NCBI RefSeq assembly: GCF_030913635.1
Contig: NZ_CP133188.1
Location: 124,001 to 188,000, forward strand
DNA: 64,000 bases
Reading direction: 5' to 3'
From: Sedimentibacter sp. MB35-C1
GTDB taxonomy: Bacteria > Bacillota > Clostridia > Tissierellales > Sedimentibacteraceae
Made by a program: the position numbers and the translations under genes. Position 1 is the first letter of the stretch; every line of letters starts with the position of its first letter. Shown piece by piece: positions 8,754 through 17,646 of this stretch. The notes below the pieces were generated by a model. The model searched no databases. It saw only the letters and a list, made by a program, of their open reading frames with translations, and had not been told where the DNA came from.

Positions 8754-8833
8754 CTAACTTTACATTTCTTGGTTTATTTAATTATAGCCGATCCAAAATT
8801 CTGCTTGCCCAAATACAAGTTTCTATTGATTTT

Positions 8834-8980
8834 TCATAGTTGCCTACTGCGTATATTACCAATAATAATGCAACAAAATGCTAATGCTGAAAAAAAGTAG
8901 GGTATATCTGTAAGGACGTTTAACCACAAAAATGCTACAGCCCAACTGTACCAGATTGTCCTTATCCCTTTATTTTCCAT
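8834..8980 (-). CDS. Small hydrophobic protein, possibly frameshifted
   Basis: A 48-residue ORF with one long hydrophobic segment (about residues 8-40: YSWAVAFLWLNVL, then YFFSALAFCCIIIG). A GGAGG site lies 10 bases before the ATG, and it sits just ahead of a terminator on its strand. A shifted frame continues past the TGA as AVGNYEKSIETCIWASRIL and stops near 8782. The natural protein may therefore have been about 65 residues, with one frameshift near 8845-8860. Small membrane proteins of this kind include immunity proteins, but I recognise no family. Confidence 0.4.
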   Translation of the reverse strand: MENKGIRTIWYSWAVAFLWLNVLTDIPYFFSALAFCCIIIGNIRSRQL

Positions 8981-9119
8981 AGAAAACTTACCTCCATTAT
9001 CATTTTAGTTCGCCTAATTCCACAAATATGTAATCGTTTGTATTAATTTATACCATACTTTTTCTTCTAAAATTCATTAATTCTTCAATATAAATCAGTT
9101 CCGAATATACAAGTCTCTT

Positions 9120-9815
9120 TTAATAATTCTCACTTTCCCATCGTCTTAATACCATAAGCTGCTCTGGTGTATGGAACCAATGCTCACCATCCTCCATCAC
9201 CGTCAGTTCATTTTTAAAACAGCTAACAAAATTATCCACAATATATCGACTGGTAAGATTATCTTTACTTGCATAAAGAATTGCTGTTGGTGCCTTCCAA
9301 TCTGCTATCGGATGCATCTTAGCATACTGATAATACTCCCAATCCAAAGTTTCTCCAAAACTGGTTGGTATCACTTTTTGTTCTTCTAAATCTTTTTCAG
9401 TTATTGATGCCCATTGCATCATATCCTTTATTAATTGTTCCATATCTAGAACAGGGGAAACAAACAGGTTCTTCACCAAGGTTTCATTATAAAACGCTTG
9501 CATTCCAAACCATGCTCCTATGCTATTAGCTCTCAAGGAAATCTGATTCCAACTCTCTTTTGCAAATTCCATAACAAATCTCAGTTCCGGCACTATTTTC
9601 CACGGCACAAACAAATCCATCTCATCTTTCCGCTCTCCGTGTCCAGGCAAATCAATGCTAAGAACTTGATACCCCTTGGGACAGACAATCTCTGCAAAAG
9701 CCTCTGCCTCTTCCTTATAGCCACATTTACCGTGAATATAAAGATATAAATTTATTGATGTATCTCCATATAAGACTGCCGGAATATTTTCTATTTTTAT
9801 GTTTTGTTTTTTCAT
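9120..9815 (-). CDS. Alpha/beta-hydrolase
   Basis: About 231 residues with an alpha/beta-hydrolase fold. HG of the oxyanion region is at 28-29 and DLPGHGERKD at about 55-64. The nucleophile S98 is in RANSIGAW, a variant of GxSxG with N in place of the first glycine. A late aspartate is in YASKDNLTS, and the catalytic histidine is in EDGEHWFH. The substrate is unknown; it is most like serine aminopeptidase S33 or carboxylesterase members. An ATG five codons upstream is possible but has no room for its AAGGAA site, so I prefer this one. Confidence 0.8.
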   Translation of the reverse strand: MKKQNIKIENIPAVLYGDTSINLYLYIHGKCGYKEEAEAFAEIVCPKGYQVLSIDLPGHGERKDEMDLFVPWKIVPELRFVMEFAKESWNQISLRANSIGAWFGMQAFYNETLVKNLFVSPVLDMEQLIKDMMQWASITEKDLEEQKVIPTSFGETLDWEYYQYAKMHPIADWKAPTAILYASKDNLTSRYIVDNFVSCFKNELTVMEDGEHWFHTPEQLMVLRRWESENY

Positions 9816-9861
9816 ATTATAACCTACCATTTCCTTATAGACTTATTCATAATTTTCGTAA

Positions 9862-10041
9862 TCATACTACACCTTTAAATATTATTATACCGTCTTTCTC
9901 TGTTTTTTCAACTATGTCAGTAAGTTCATATGGCGATGTATCCTCAAGAATTCTTCTCCCTCGTTTCATTTATGTCACTGACATTAGTTTTATTGAAAAC
10001 TCCAAACCCTCAACGCAGCCATATTCTATATCTAAAATATC
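9862..10041 (-). pseudogene. Probable decayed gene fragment
   Basis: One minus-strand frame of about 59 codons reads like protein (EYGCVEGLEFSIKLM, then KRGRRILEDTSPYELTDI and VEKTEKDGIIIFKG) with one internal TAA at about 9970-9972. The part after the stop is a 35-codon ATG frame without a ribosome site. I see no family match. Nothing else supported a gene between the hydrolase and the ABC operon. Confidence 0.3.
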
Positions 10042-10126
10042 TCAGTTTTAATGCAGAAAGATTAGTTTAAATACTGCCAACATCATACCTTAATTTTACA
10101 ACAGACAAATAGTTTGCCTAATTTAT

Positions 10127-10148
10127 TATACCAAGCAGCTCTGGTATA
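10127..10148 (+). promoter_or_regulatory. Inverted repeat upstream of the ABC exporter operon
   Basis: TATACCA and TGGTATA form a perfect 7-bp dyad with an 8-base centre, about 200 bases before the ATPase start. It may be an operator. No partner regulator gene is adjacent and the promoter elements around it are not clear. Confidence 0.3.
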
Positions 10149-10347
10149 GTTGTTTATACATTTGGATAGGCTACAATTAACTGTATATTTTTCATAATCT
10201 CTTAAGAAGTATACGAAAGAACAACTGCTCTCTTGGCGAGGAAAACAGACTGAATCACAGCCACACAACAACAGACCTAAGACATTATATAGACATATTA
10301 AAAGATGCTTTTTATAGTTAATTAAGTATTTCAAGGAGGGAAAATAA

Positions 10348-11202
10348 ATGATCACAGTAGAACACCTATATCATTCCTATTCCAATGACGAAACATATGC
10401 CGTTAAAGATGTAAGCTTCGAGATTCCCAAGGGCGAAGTCTTTGGTTTCCTTGGCCCGTCTGGGGCTGGAAAATCAACGACCCAGGGTATTCTCACAGGG
10501 CTTTTGAAATTGCAGAAAGGCCATGTTACAGTAGCCGGTTACGATATAGAAAAGATTAAACAGGAAATGTTCAATCAGATTGGCGTTTCCTTCGAGCAAT
10601 CCAATGTATACAGCAAAATGACTGCTTTAGAGAATCTAAAATTTTATGCCAAACTGTTTGATGTTCCTACAAGAAACCCCCAAAAACTGTTAGAGTTGGT
10701 AGGCCTGAACAGCAAGGGTGATATCCGAGCCAGTGAATTTTCTAAGGGAATGAAGCATCGGCTCACATTTGCCCGTTCCATGCTTAACAATCCTGAACTG
10801 TGGTTTTTGGATGAACCCACCACCGGATTGGATCCTGCCATTGCCTCGATTATTAAAGGTATTATCAGAGAAGAGAATAAGAAGGGAGTCACTATTTTTC
10901 TAACTACTCACAACATGTATATCGCCGATGAGCTGTGTGATCGCGTAGCTTTTATTGTCGAAGGTGAGATCAAGCTTATCGATAGTCCCAAAAATTTGAA
11001 GCTCAAGTACGGTCAAGACTTGGTCAAAGTGGAATATGGAGAAAACAGCCGTTTACAAAGTGAAACCTTATCCACCATCGATGAAAAGGACAAAAAAAAG
11101 CTCATAGAGCTGATTGAAAAAGAGAATATACGTACCATGCATACCAAAGAGGCAACACTTGAAGAAATTTTCATAAAAGTGACCGGAAGGGAGCTGATGT
11201 AA
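10348..11202 (+). CDS. ABC exporter ATP-binding protein
   Basis: A 284-residue ATPase that should power the two membrane proteins encoded after it. Walker A is GPSGAGKST, the signature loop is FSKGMKHR (in place of LSGGQ), Walker B is LWFLDEPTTGLDP, and the H-loop is LTTHN. The C-terminal 70 residues match the extension found in ABC-2 exporters of antibiotics or lantibiotics. A GGAGGG site precedes the ATG. The stop abuts the ATG of the first permease, so the three genes form one operon. Substrate is unknown; drug or peptide export is inferred from family. Confidence 0.9.
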   Translation: MITVEHLYHSYSNDETYAVKDVSFEIPKGEVFGFLGPSGAGKSTTQGILTGLLKLQKGHVTVAGYDIEKIKQEMFNQIGVSFEQSNVYSKMTALENLKFYAKLFDVPTRNPQKLLELVGLNSKGDIRASEFSKGMKHRLTFARSMLNNPELWFLDEPTTGLDPAIASIIKGIIREENKKGVTIFLTTHNMYIADELCDRVAFIVEGEIKLIDSPKNLKLKYGQDLVKVEYGENSRLQSETLSTIDEKDKKKLIELIEKENIRTMHTKEATLEEIFIKVTGRELM

Positions 11203-12309
11203 ATGAAGCTGTGGTCCAGTTTCGTCAAAGAACTAACTATCGCATTACGGGGATTCTATTTCTACATCGAGATAGCGATGGCATTTATCATGCTGTTGTT
11301 ACTGTTGTTTGTAGTGCCGGAACAATTTAACAGCAAAGAAAATGAATATCTGTATCTGGACTTTCCGACTGCATCTATTAAAAAATCATACATTGAAGCA
11401 TTCGAAGATTTGGACGGACAGCCGGAGGTCGTAACACTGAAAGTTGAAAAAAATGAAATCAACACCCTGCTCTATGAAACGGCGAATAAGAAGATCTATC
11501 TCTTGGAGTCCGAGGAAGACATGATACTACTGGCCGAAAATAAGCATGAGATTGGCGCCGCCGTCACCATGGACGAAGGCAACTACGAAATGCATTACAC
11601 CTACTATCTGCAGGGTAATGAAACAGATAGGCTAAAAAGTTTGCTGATGATCATCCACGGACAGGATGACGAGCTGCTTAGCAATGCGGTGGAAAATCAG
11701 GAGATACGCAGTCTATCCAATGCAGGCACACAACTTACCGACAGAGAAAATCTGCTGCCCGTTTTTCTAACATTCAACGGGGCTCTGATGGGCTTTTTTA
11801 TCATTGCAGCTTACATTTTTCTGGATAAAAAGGAAGGCGTTATAAAAGCCTATGCCGTCACACCGTCCCCGGTGTGGAAGTACCTGCTGAGCAAGGTCAT
11901 GGTTCTGACAACAACTATGCTGCTGACATCCCTTGTAATAATCGTACCGTTAATGGGTATGCGTATCAATTACTTGATGCTGCTAGCTTTTCTGATACCT
12001 ACGGGGCTGTTTGCCTCCGGGCTGGGCCTTATGATAGCAGGATACTATAACAGCATGGTCAAATCATTTGGGGTCATGTACCTGATTATGATCGCAATGG
12101 GCATTCCGGTCCTTGCATACTTCTCGCCAAGCTGGGACCCCTTGTGGCTGAAGTTCATCCCCAGCTACTATATCGTATCCGGTTTCAAAGAAATTTTTAT
12201 TAATGGCGATATGGGATTTGTCCTGCTGATTGCACTGGGATATCTTGCGGCAGCCGTCCTTCTGTTCGCATGGTCGAATGCCCGCTTTAAGCGGACACTA
12301 TTGGTATAG
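11203..12309 (+). CDS. ABC-2 type permease, subunit 1
   Basis: A 368-residue membrane protein with an N-terminal helix at about 20-40, a large extracytoplasmic domain (about 45-185), and five hydrophobic segments in the C-terminal half. This is the ABC-2 exporter layout. Its ATG follows the ATPase TAA with no gap, and its ribosome site lies inside the ATPase gene. It probably pairs with the second permease as a heterodimer. Confidence 0.82.
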   Translation: MKLWSSFVKELTIALRGFYFYIEIAMAFIMLLLLLFVVPEQFNSKENEYLYLDFPTASIKKSYIEAFEDLDGQPEVVTLKVEKNEINTLLYETANKKIYLLESEEDMILLAENKHEIGAAVTMDEGNYEMHYTYYLQGNETDRLKSLLMIIHGQDDELLSNAVENQEIRSLSNAGTQLTDRENLLPVFLTFNGALMGFFIIAAYIFLDKKEGVIKAYAVTPSPVWKYLLSKVMVLTTTMLLTSLVIIVPLMGMRINYLMLLAFLIPTGLFASGLGLMIAGYYNSMVKSFGVMYLIMIAMGIPVLAYFSPSWDPLWLKFIPSYYIVSGFKEIFINGDMGFVLLIALGYLAAAVLLFAWSNARFKRTLLV

Positions 12310-12319
12310 GAGGTACAGT

Positions 12320-13327
12320 ATGTTAAAAAAGATATTTGCTATATTTGGAAGGGACATTAATATGAGTATACGGGATTTTATGTCCCTTATGATGATTGCT
12401 ATCCCCATTATTATGGCCATTGCGGTAAATCTATTCGCACCCGGAATCGAAGATACCACCGTTAATCTTGCCTTCCTCAAAGGGGAAAACCCGGAAATGG
12501 TTTCATATCTCAAAGAATATGCCAATGTTCAACAGTATGAGGACTACGAAGCGCTTAAGACACGGATCATGAAAAGGGATAATCTTATTGGCATCGTCGG
12601 TGAAGGAAGTGACTCCTATATTCTGGTACAGGGCAACGAGCCAAATGAGGTGGTGGAATATGCCAAGGTACTCAAGACCTTCTTCGAATACGACCGCCAG
12701 CCAGAAGATTCCACTGCGACGATAAAAGAGTTTGGTGTAAAGACACCGCCTGTCAAGATGCTGTGGGCAAACATTGGAATTCTTCTAATGACTGTACTGG
12801 CAGGCATGCTAATTTCATTGAATATCGTGGACGAGAAGATGGACAATACCGTCAGCGCAATCAACGTAACACCTGTTTCGCGTATGGTATGGATATTCAG
12901 TAAAAGCCTGCTCGGTATCTTATTAGCGCTGGCAGGCTGTATAGCCATGTTACTGATTATGGGAGTAACGGGTAATATTAACTTTATCCAGCTGTTAATC
13001 TTTGTGTTAGTCTCTTCGCTGATAAGCATTATGATTGGCTTCCTGGAAGGGCTAACCAGCGATGATGTTATGACGGCAATGGCATCTACCAAGATGATTA
13101 TGCTCCCGTTAGCGGCGTCGGTCGCCGGATACGAATTTCTAGCGACTAAATGGCAGTGGGTGCTGTATTGGTCTCCCTTCTACTGGATATACAAGGGCAA
13201 CATCGCCATCCTAAACGGTAGTATGACATGGATTAATCTTCTGCTGACCAGCGGTATCGTACTAGCAATTACAGCTCTGGTATTCGCCTATACGGCTCCC
13301 CGCATACGCAAGGGGCTGGAACACTGA
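12320..13327 (+). CDS. ABC-2 type permease, subunit 2
   Basis: A 335-residue permease with the same layout as its upstream partner: an early helix (SLMMIAIPIIMAIAVNLF), an external domain, then TM segments from about residue 155 on. An AGGAGGT site 6 bases before this ATG fixes the start. The frame is open further upstream but overlaps the first permease. A hairpin terminator closes the operon 9 bases after the stop. Confidence 0.82.
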   Translation: MLKKIFAIFGRDINMSIRDFMSLMMIAIPIIMAIAVNLFAPGIEDTTVNLAFLKGENPEMVSYLKEYANVQQYEDYEALKTRIMKRDNLIGIVGEGSDSYILVQGNEPNEVVEYAKVLKTFFEYDRQPEDSTATIKEFGVKTPPVKMLWANIGILLMTVLAGMLISLNIVDEKMDNTVSAINVTPVSRMVWIFSKSLLGILLALAGCIAMLLIMGVTGNINFIQLLIFVLVSSLISIMIGFLEGLTSDDVMTAMASTKMIMLPLAASVAGYEFLATKWQWVLYWSPFYWIYKGNIAILNGSMTWINLLLTSGIVLAITALVFAYTAPRIRKGLEH

Positions 13328-13335
13328 CAATACCC

Positions 13336-13376
13336 AAAAGGTGCGACTCAGACAAATCATCTGTGGCGCGCCTTTT
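13336..13376 (+). terminator. Terminator of the ABC exporter operon
   Basis: AAAAGGTGCG pairs with CGCGCCTTTT (one G-U), with an inner CAGA/TCTG stem; TTTT ends the stem. Confidence 0.75.
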
Positions 13377-13447
13377 GCCATACCATATTCTAACCTTAAT
13401 AATATTTTTTATTTAATTCTCCTTCTTCTTTTAGTGTTTTTGATTGT

Positions 13448-13822
13448 TTATTCAATACCACCTGAAGCTTCTAATTTGAATTCACCAATTACAGTTTTAC
13501 CATCACTTGCATATAACGGTATTACTCGTTTCCCGTTATGCTTTTCTTGCCAATTAACGGCTTCCTCTGGCGTACTAAATTCTGGTCCATATAAATCGTT
13601 ACTTAAAATATAACCATATGTACCATCTATGCCTTGTGCAGCTATAAGATCAGGTGAATCTTCTGATTCTAAGCCATATGTTTGTCCATTTTCATTTGTT
13701 CCTTTTAATAAATGGAAATCGAGCACTTGCGGAAAAACTATTTTAATCGATGTTCCAATTAAAGCAATAAATATTGTACAAATGGTTAAATATTTAAACA
13801 ACTTACTCTTTAATATCTTCAT
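13448..13822 (-). CDS. Secreted or membrane-anchored hypothetical protein
   Basis: 124 residues. An N-terminal hydrophobic helix (about 11-30) after four lysines looks like a signal anchor. The outer part reads TYGLESEDSPDLIAAQG, then DGTYGYILSNDLYG, and ends with IPLYASDGKTVIGEFKL. Similar small exported proteins of unknown function occur in Clostridia and Bacilli. AGGAGA precedes the ATG. A 44-bp motif about 140 bases upstream is shared with the VanZ-like gene, and the ECF sigma operon lies next to it, so it may belong to that sigma factor's regulon. Confidence 0.65.
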   Translation of the reverse strand: MKILKSKLFKYLTICTIFIALIGTSIKIVFPQVLDFHLLKGTNENGQTYGLESEDSPDLIAAQGIDGTYGYILSNDLYGPEFSTPEEAVNWQEKHNGKRVIPLYASDGKTVIGEFKLEASGGIE

Positions 13823-13962
13823 TTTGTGTCTCTCCTATGTCAAAACTTGTTAAAACTAAATACTTATAGAATATTTAACTAAAATTAACCCCCAAAGGAA
13901 TCACCTCCAAACAAAACACATCGCACTGAATTATTAGCAATTATGTCTTTCAATTTTATCCG

Positions 13963-14006
13963 TCATATATATAGACCATCCGTTTTTTTATTTTGCAACA
14001 ATATTT
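13963..14006 (-). promoter_or_regulatory. 44-bp promoter-like motif, copy A
   Basis: On the minus strand it contains TGTTGCAA, an A-rich spacer and ATGGTCTATATATATGA. It matches copy B at 18453-18496 in all but about four spacer positions. The two conserved blocks are about 15 bp apart, as in ECF-type promoters. It lies between the anti-sigma gene and the secreted protein gene it would drive. Confidence 0.5.
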
Positions 14007-14021
14007 AAAATTCCTATAAAA

Positions 14022-14735
14022 CTAGTTTGTTATACTTTTCGCAATTTTAATAATTTCTTCTTGCTCTATATAGCCTTCTATTATGAAAATATATTCATCA
14101 AATTTAAAAACCAAGGTACTATGACCATTTTTACTGAATATACTTCCATTTAATCCGTTAATAAACACACTTGTTTCCGTTCTATTTTCCGTATCGATTC
14201 CTGTTTTTGCATCCTTATCAAAATAACAGTAATTAATTATTTCATTGTTTTTATTTATATATGATATTTCAACTCCACTATCATTAATAAATGTACTTTT
14301 AATTTCATAGCCTTCTGGCAAATAATGAGGGTAATATTTTTCATTTAACTCCGCCGGTACATCCGTATTATTGTTTTCTGATAATGATATTAAAGAAAAC
14401 TTTTCCTTCTGCTCCATAATAAAATTTAATACATTGATTTTAAATGCTTCTACTGTGTTAAATGCTACTGCAAATCCTACCACTACTACAGCAATTAAAA
14501 CTGCTGCTTTTAATGCAAGCTTTTTTATTAATTTCTGCTTTTGTTTTCTTTTCTCTTTTTTTTCACATTCTTTTATCATTCCCAATATTTTTTTATCCAG
14601 CTCTTCCTGATCCGGGTTAGCCATAGTTTCATCATCTCGTAATTTATCATAAATCTTTTTATCTTCTTCAGACAAAAGTATTGCAGCTTTTCTGAGTAAA
14701 ATTTCTCCGTATTCATCATTAAAGTTACTTTTCAC
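14022..14735 (-). CDS. Membrane anti-sigma factor with DUF4367 domain
   Basis: About 237 residues. Residues 1-70 are cytoplasmic and charged, with the helical sigma-binding look of anti-sigma factors. One membrane helix follows (LALKAAVLIAVVVVGFAVAF). The outer half matches DUF4367, including YYPHYLPEGYEIKS and a C-terminal EYIFIIEGYIEQEEIIKIAKS. It should hold the sigma factor encoded just upstream until an envelope signal arrives. The gene overlaps the end of the sigma gene. Of two possible GTG starts, the inner one has AAGGA at good spacing. Confidence 0.82.
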   Translation of the reverse strand: MKSNFNDEYGEILLRKAAILLSEEDKKIYDKLRDDETMANPDQEELDKKILGMIKECEKKEKRKQKQKLIKKLALKAAVLIAVVVVGFAVAFNTVEAFKINVLNFIMEQKEKFSLISLSENNNTDVPAELNEKYYPHYLPEGYEIKSTFINDSGVEISYINKNNEIINYCYFDKDAKTGIDTENRTETSVFINGLNGSIFSKNGHSTLVFKFDEYIFIIEGYIEQEEIIKIAKSITN

Positions 14736-15285
14736 TATATTCACTTCCTTTCAGCCTATCCGCCAACATCCTCAGCGCTCTTGTTTTATACATTCTAACG
14801 CTGTTTGTTTGCACTCCTATAGTTTTAGCTATCTGGTCGTCGTCAAATTCATAAACATACTTTAATTTCAGAACCATCTTATATTTATCAGGCATATTTT
14901 CTAATGCCACCAAAATATCGGAGGAGCTGCTTCTTTCTAACACACTTTCGTAATCATCATATGCATCTAAGTCAGATAATTCATCACTATCTATGTATTC
15001 TAGACTTTCTTTTTCTTTATACTTTTTAAGCATCATTGTATTATAAGAGTTTCTAACTATAGAGACCATATAAGAATCCATTTTGCAACAATTTATTTTT
15101 TTGACAGCATCAATACATTTTATTATCTTTTCAAAAGAAATTTGGAGCAGTTCATCTGCCTCATCTTTATTCTTTGTCAAGTACATTGCATATTTCCACA
15201 TATACTTATTATGTTTTATATACAATTCCTCAATAAAATTTCTTTCATTTTCATCCTTAATAGCCATTATAATTGCAATAACCAC
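14725..15285 (-). CDS. ECF-type RNA polymerase sigma factor
   Basis: A 186-residue sigma-70 family protein of the ECF group. Region 2 is about residues 20-85 (ELYIKHNKYMWKYAMYLT and DEADELLQISFEKI). Region 4 is about 125-180 (MPDKYKMVLKLKYVYEF, DDDQIAKTIGVQTNSV, then MYKTRALRML). The start is a GTG with GGGGGG 6 bases upstream; an in-frame ATG six codons later is the alternative. Overlap with the anti-sigma gene marks a sigma/anti-sigma operon. Candidate target promoters are the two 44-bp motifs nearby; its own upstream region lacks that motif. Confidence 0.87.
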   Translation of the reverse strand: MVIAIIMAIKDENERNFIEELYIKHNKYMWKYAMYLTKNKDEADELLQISFEKIIKCIDAVKKINCCKMDSYMVSIVRNSYNTMMLKKYKEKESLEYIDSDELSDLDAYDDYESVLERSSSSDILVALENMPDKYKMVLKLKYVYEFDDDQIAKTIGVQTNSVRMYKTRALRMLADRLKGSEYSEK

Positions 15286-15701
15286 AATTATCCCCCCATT
15301 TATCTTCTATATTTTCCTGGTGCTTTATTTTACTCTATACATGTTTTTTACTTCTTGTTTTCCAAAATGTATTTAGTTTTTCAGTGATCTTAAAATATCC
15401 ATATTATAGAATCCAACATGTAAATAAAAAAATCTAGTCCATATTATACTGTTACAAATAATATATCATAAAATTTTCCATTTTTCGATATATTATTTAA
15501 TTATAAACTGCCAACAATAAAAATCTCAGCGCTGAAATTTTTAGTCTTAGTAGTTTTATAGCATTGGTAGGATTTACACCCCCACTTAATTCTTCATACT
15601 GCATAATTCTTTGTTATTATCCAATTTTCATAAAACAAACCCGTACAAAAACATTCCAACGTCCAATTAAAATCAAGTATATTAAGACGCCTTTTCTTTA
15701 T
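15286..15701. other. AT-rich intergenic region, no gene seen
   Basis: The region upstream of the sigma operon holds no frame with a ribosome site. TCTATAATATGG near 15405-15415 on the minus strand could supply a -10 box for the sigma gene, but no matching -35 stands out. Confidence 0.4.
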
Positions 15702-15734
15702 AAAAGCCTCTAAACTATATAGTTTAGAAGCTTT
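15702..15734 (-). terminator. Hairpin after the DUF5050-like gene
   Basis: A near-perfect palindrome: AAAGC, TCTAAACTAT and complements, with one mismatch. It lies about 60 bases past the stop of the gene it would terminate; the T tail is short. Confidence 0.6.
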
Positions 15735-15792
15735 AAGCAAACTCTGTTTTAAAATTACTGTATGTGTTCTTCTTTTTACAATTAAAGCAGCC

Positions 15793-17253
15793 TTATCTCA
15801 TTTCGACTAAAAAAACTTTCTTATCAAATTCATCAAAATATGTCATTATATTTGAATCAGCAGATACTTCGCTCATTATTCTTGGAAGAATAAAAGCCAC
15901 ATTTCCGTTTTTGTCGTATACTATGCTCCTGTAACTTTTGTCCAATGTTGTATTGAAATTTAAGACAATATAGTCACCTGTCATTTTTATTGTTTCACCT
16001 GTTTCGCCCAAGTTAAGAGAATTTGTATCTCCCTCCTTGTATACTTTTTGGTCCTTGTCGTTAATATAATAAATATCATTTCCAAGCACTTCGTAATTTT
16101 CTCGATATACAGGTCCGCTGCTTTCCAATCTTATTGTTTCATCATCTAAGAACAGTGAATAAAGCATACTGTCATCACTGACAAAATACAATCTTTCATT
16201 ACGATATTTAAACGCTTCTGCAGGTTTTTTGTTAACCAATGTTATTTTACCTGTTTCTTTATTCAGCTTGTAAATTTTGTGCGGATCATTATCTACGTTT
16301 ATGTTTGATGTTATCATATACAGGTAATTGTCCGTTTCATAACTAGATTTTGATTTATACATCAGAAATCCTTCTTCAGATACTTCAGGTGCAATGAAAG
16401 GTCCTATAGCTACGGGCTCCATTGTCGTTCCGTCCGCCTTTATTGCAATTTCATACGTCATTCCCTTTGTTCCGCTTGCACTGTATGAAAAAATTACTTT
16501 TCCATCACGATGATTAAAATATGGCTTCACATATATATCTTCATCCTCACCAAAATAAGTATCTTTTGGCAACTGATATATTTTCCTGTTATTCTTCAAA
16601 TCATTCAAAGGTGCTCGATATATAGTGCCATTATTACCGGTGTAATATATATAATCGCCCTGTACAATAAAACCACCACACCTATCCTCTTCGTGTAAAT
16701 GGTCAACAAGCTCCAACATCTCTGGAGATGCATTCTGGGATTTAATCACAAGTCCATTATTATTGTCAAAATGGTAATCCCATCCGAACTCATTCACACC
16801 GTATTCCCACGTAAGCGGAAAATACGTTATATCCCTAAAGGACAACAGTGGATATTCAGCATTGCTTTTATCAACTGTTTTTCCATTAATCTTAATATTA
16901 AATTCTGGGATTAAAGCAGTGTATTCAGTTGAATTTTTCTGATTTGTCTTATATTCCTCAAAAGGATAGCTGATATTTGTTTTATTAATTTCAAGTCCTG
17001 CTTCCTGATCCCACTTTGTTTCCAAACCAAGGTATCTGCACCCTCCAAATGTCATAGGAAAATAAGTGATATCCTTATAAACAATCAACGGATATTGGCT
17101 ATATGAATTGTTTATTTCACTTCCATTTAATGTAACCTTGAAGGACGGCAGGCTAACGTTTGCATTTTTGTCGGCAGCAAATGCATTTTCACTTGAAAGA
17201 AATAATACTACTGCTATTACAGCTATAAAATTATATATAAATCTATTTTTCAT
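15793..17253 (-). CDS. Secreted protein: two CuAO-N-like repeats plus DUF5050-type propeller
   Basis: 486 residues. A signal peptide ends at about 26 (SSENAFAADK). Two repeats at about 35-90 and 115-170 each have a LNGxxI or INGKTV strand, a YPLxxxxDITYFP core and a W(D/Y) tail ending in GLxI, as in the copper amine oxidase N-terminal-like stalk domain. From about 190 on, repeated units (VQGDYIYYTGNNGTIYRAPL; LGNDIYYINDKDQKVYK) indicate a DUF5050-type beta-propeller. It is likely an exported cell-surface protein with no enzymatic motif. GGGGGG precedes the ATG by 5 bases. Confidence 0.75.
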   Translation of the reverse strand: MKNRFIYNFIAVIAVVLFLSSENAFAADKNANVSLPSFKVTLNGSEINNSYSQYPLIVYKDITYFPMTFGGCRYLGLETKWDQEAGLEINKTNISYPFEEYKTNQKNSTEYTALIPEFNIKINGKTVDKSNAEYPLLSFRDITYFPLTWEYGVNEFGWDYHFDNNNGLVIKSQNASPEMLELVDHLHEEDRCGGFIVQGDYIYYTGNNGTIYRAPLNDLKNNRKIYQLPKDTYFGEDEDIYVKPYFNHRDGKVIFSYSASGTKGMTYEIAIKADGTTMEPVAIGPFIAPEVSEEGFLMYKSKSSYETDNYLYMITSNINVDNDPHKIYKLNKETGKITLVNKKPAEAFKYRNERLYFVSDDSMLYSLFLDDETIRLESSGPVYRENYEVLGNDIYYINDKDQKVYKEGDTNSLNLGETGETIKMTGDYIVLNFNTTLDKSYRSIVYDKNGNVAFILPRIMSEVSADSNIMTYFDEFDKKVFLVEMR

Positions 17254-17459
17254 CTTTTCCCCCCTGTATTCAATACTATTTGTTTATACGACGATATATT
17301 TGTATAAAAAGTTCCGCATAATATAAAGTTATATTAGAACCACGTCAGCTAAACAAATAATATTAATTATAGCGTACATTTATTCCAACAAATATTGTTC
17401 ACTATTTATAAAATTATTTCCAAAATTACATAGCTAGTTATATTATATAAACTAACAGT

Positions 17460-17484
17460 GGGGCCGGATAAGCTATCCCGCCCC
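17460..17484 (-). terminator. GC-rich hairpin
   Basis: GGGGC, GGATA and complements form a strong stem with a short loop just past the stop of the decayed fragment. It stands out in an AT-rich region and probably ended that lost gene's transcript, or the VanZ transcript. Confidence 0.55.
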
Positions 17485-17502
17485 TTACTTTGCAAGTACA
17501 TA

Positions 17503-17646
17503 TTAATTAAATGACATTGTCACATTATCTGAGGTCCATGCAGTATATGTCGCTGACACCTTTCCGTATACAGCAGATGTTGATTGCACCTGTGTCTACT
17601 CTATTGACGCAAGTACATACATAGTAATTACAGTAATGATAATCAA
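17503..17646 (-). pseudogene. Decayed small secreted protein
   Basis: In one frame directly after the VanZ-like stop comes a signal-peptide-like LIITVITMYVLAS, then an in-frame TAG, then TQVQSTSAVYGKVSATYTAW and a TAA. It looks like the remains of a short exported peptide gene that lost its start and gained a stop. No family assigned. The remaining intergenic DNA up to the propeller gene shows nothing. Confidence 0.4.

Noticed and set aside
8780-8795. TTATAGCCGATCCA shared with about 25298
   Set aside because: A single 14-base match in unrelated contexts with no further similarity; treated as chance.
9755-10051. 98-codon plus-strand frame
   Set aside because: Antisense to the hydrolase start and the decayed minus-strand frame; no ribosome site.
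10083-10355. 90-codon minus-strand frame upstream of the ABC operon
   Set aside because: It has no ribosome site, is Cys-rich and irregular, and overlaps the promoter region of the plus-strand operon.
12616-13092. 158-codon minus-strand frame inside the second ABC-2 permease gene
   Set aside because: It is antisense to a well-supported gene and has no family features.
13341-13613. 90-codon plus-strand frame after the ABC operon
   Set aside because: It spans the operon terminator and lies antisense to the secreted protein gene.
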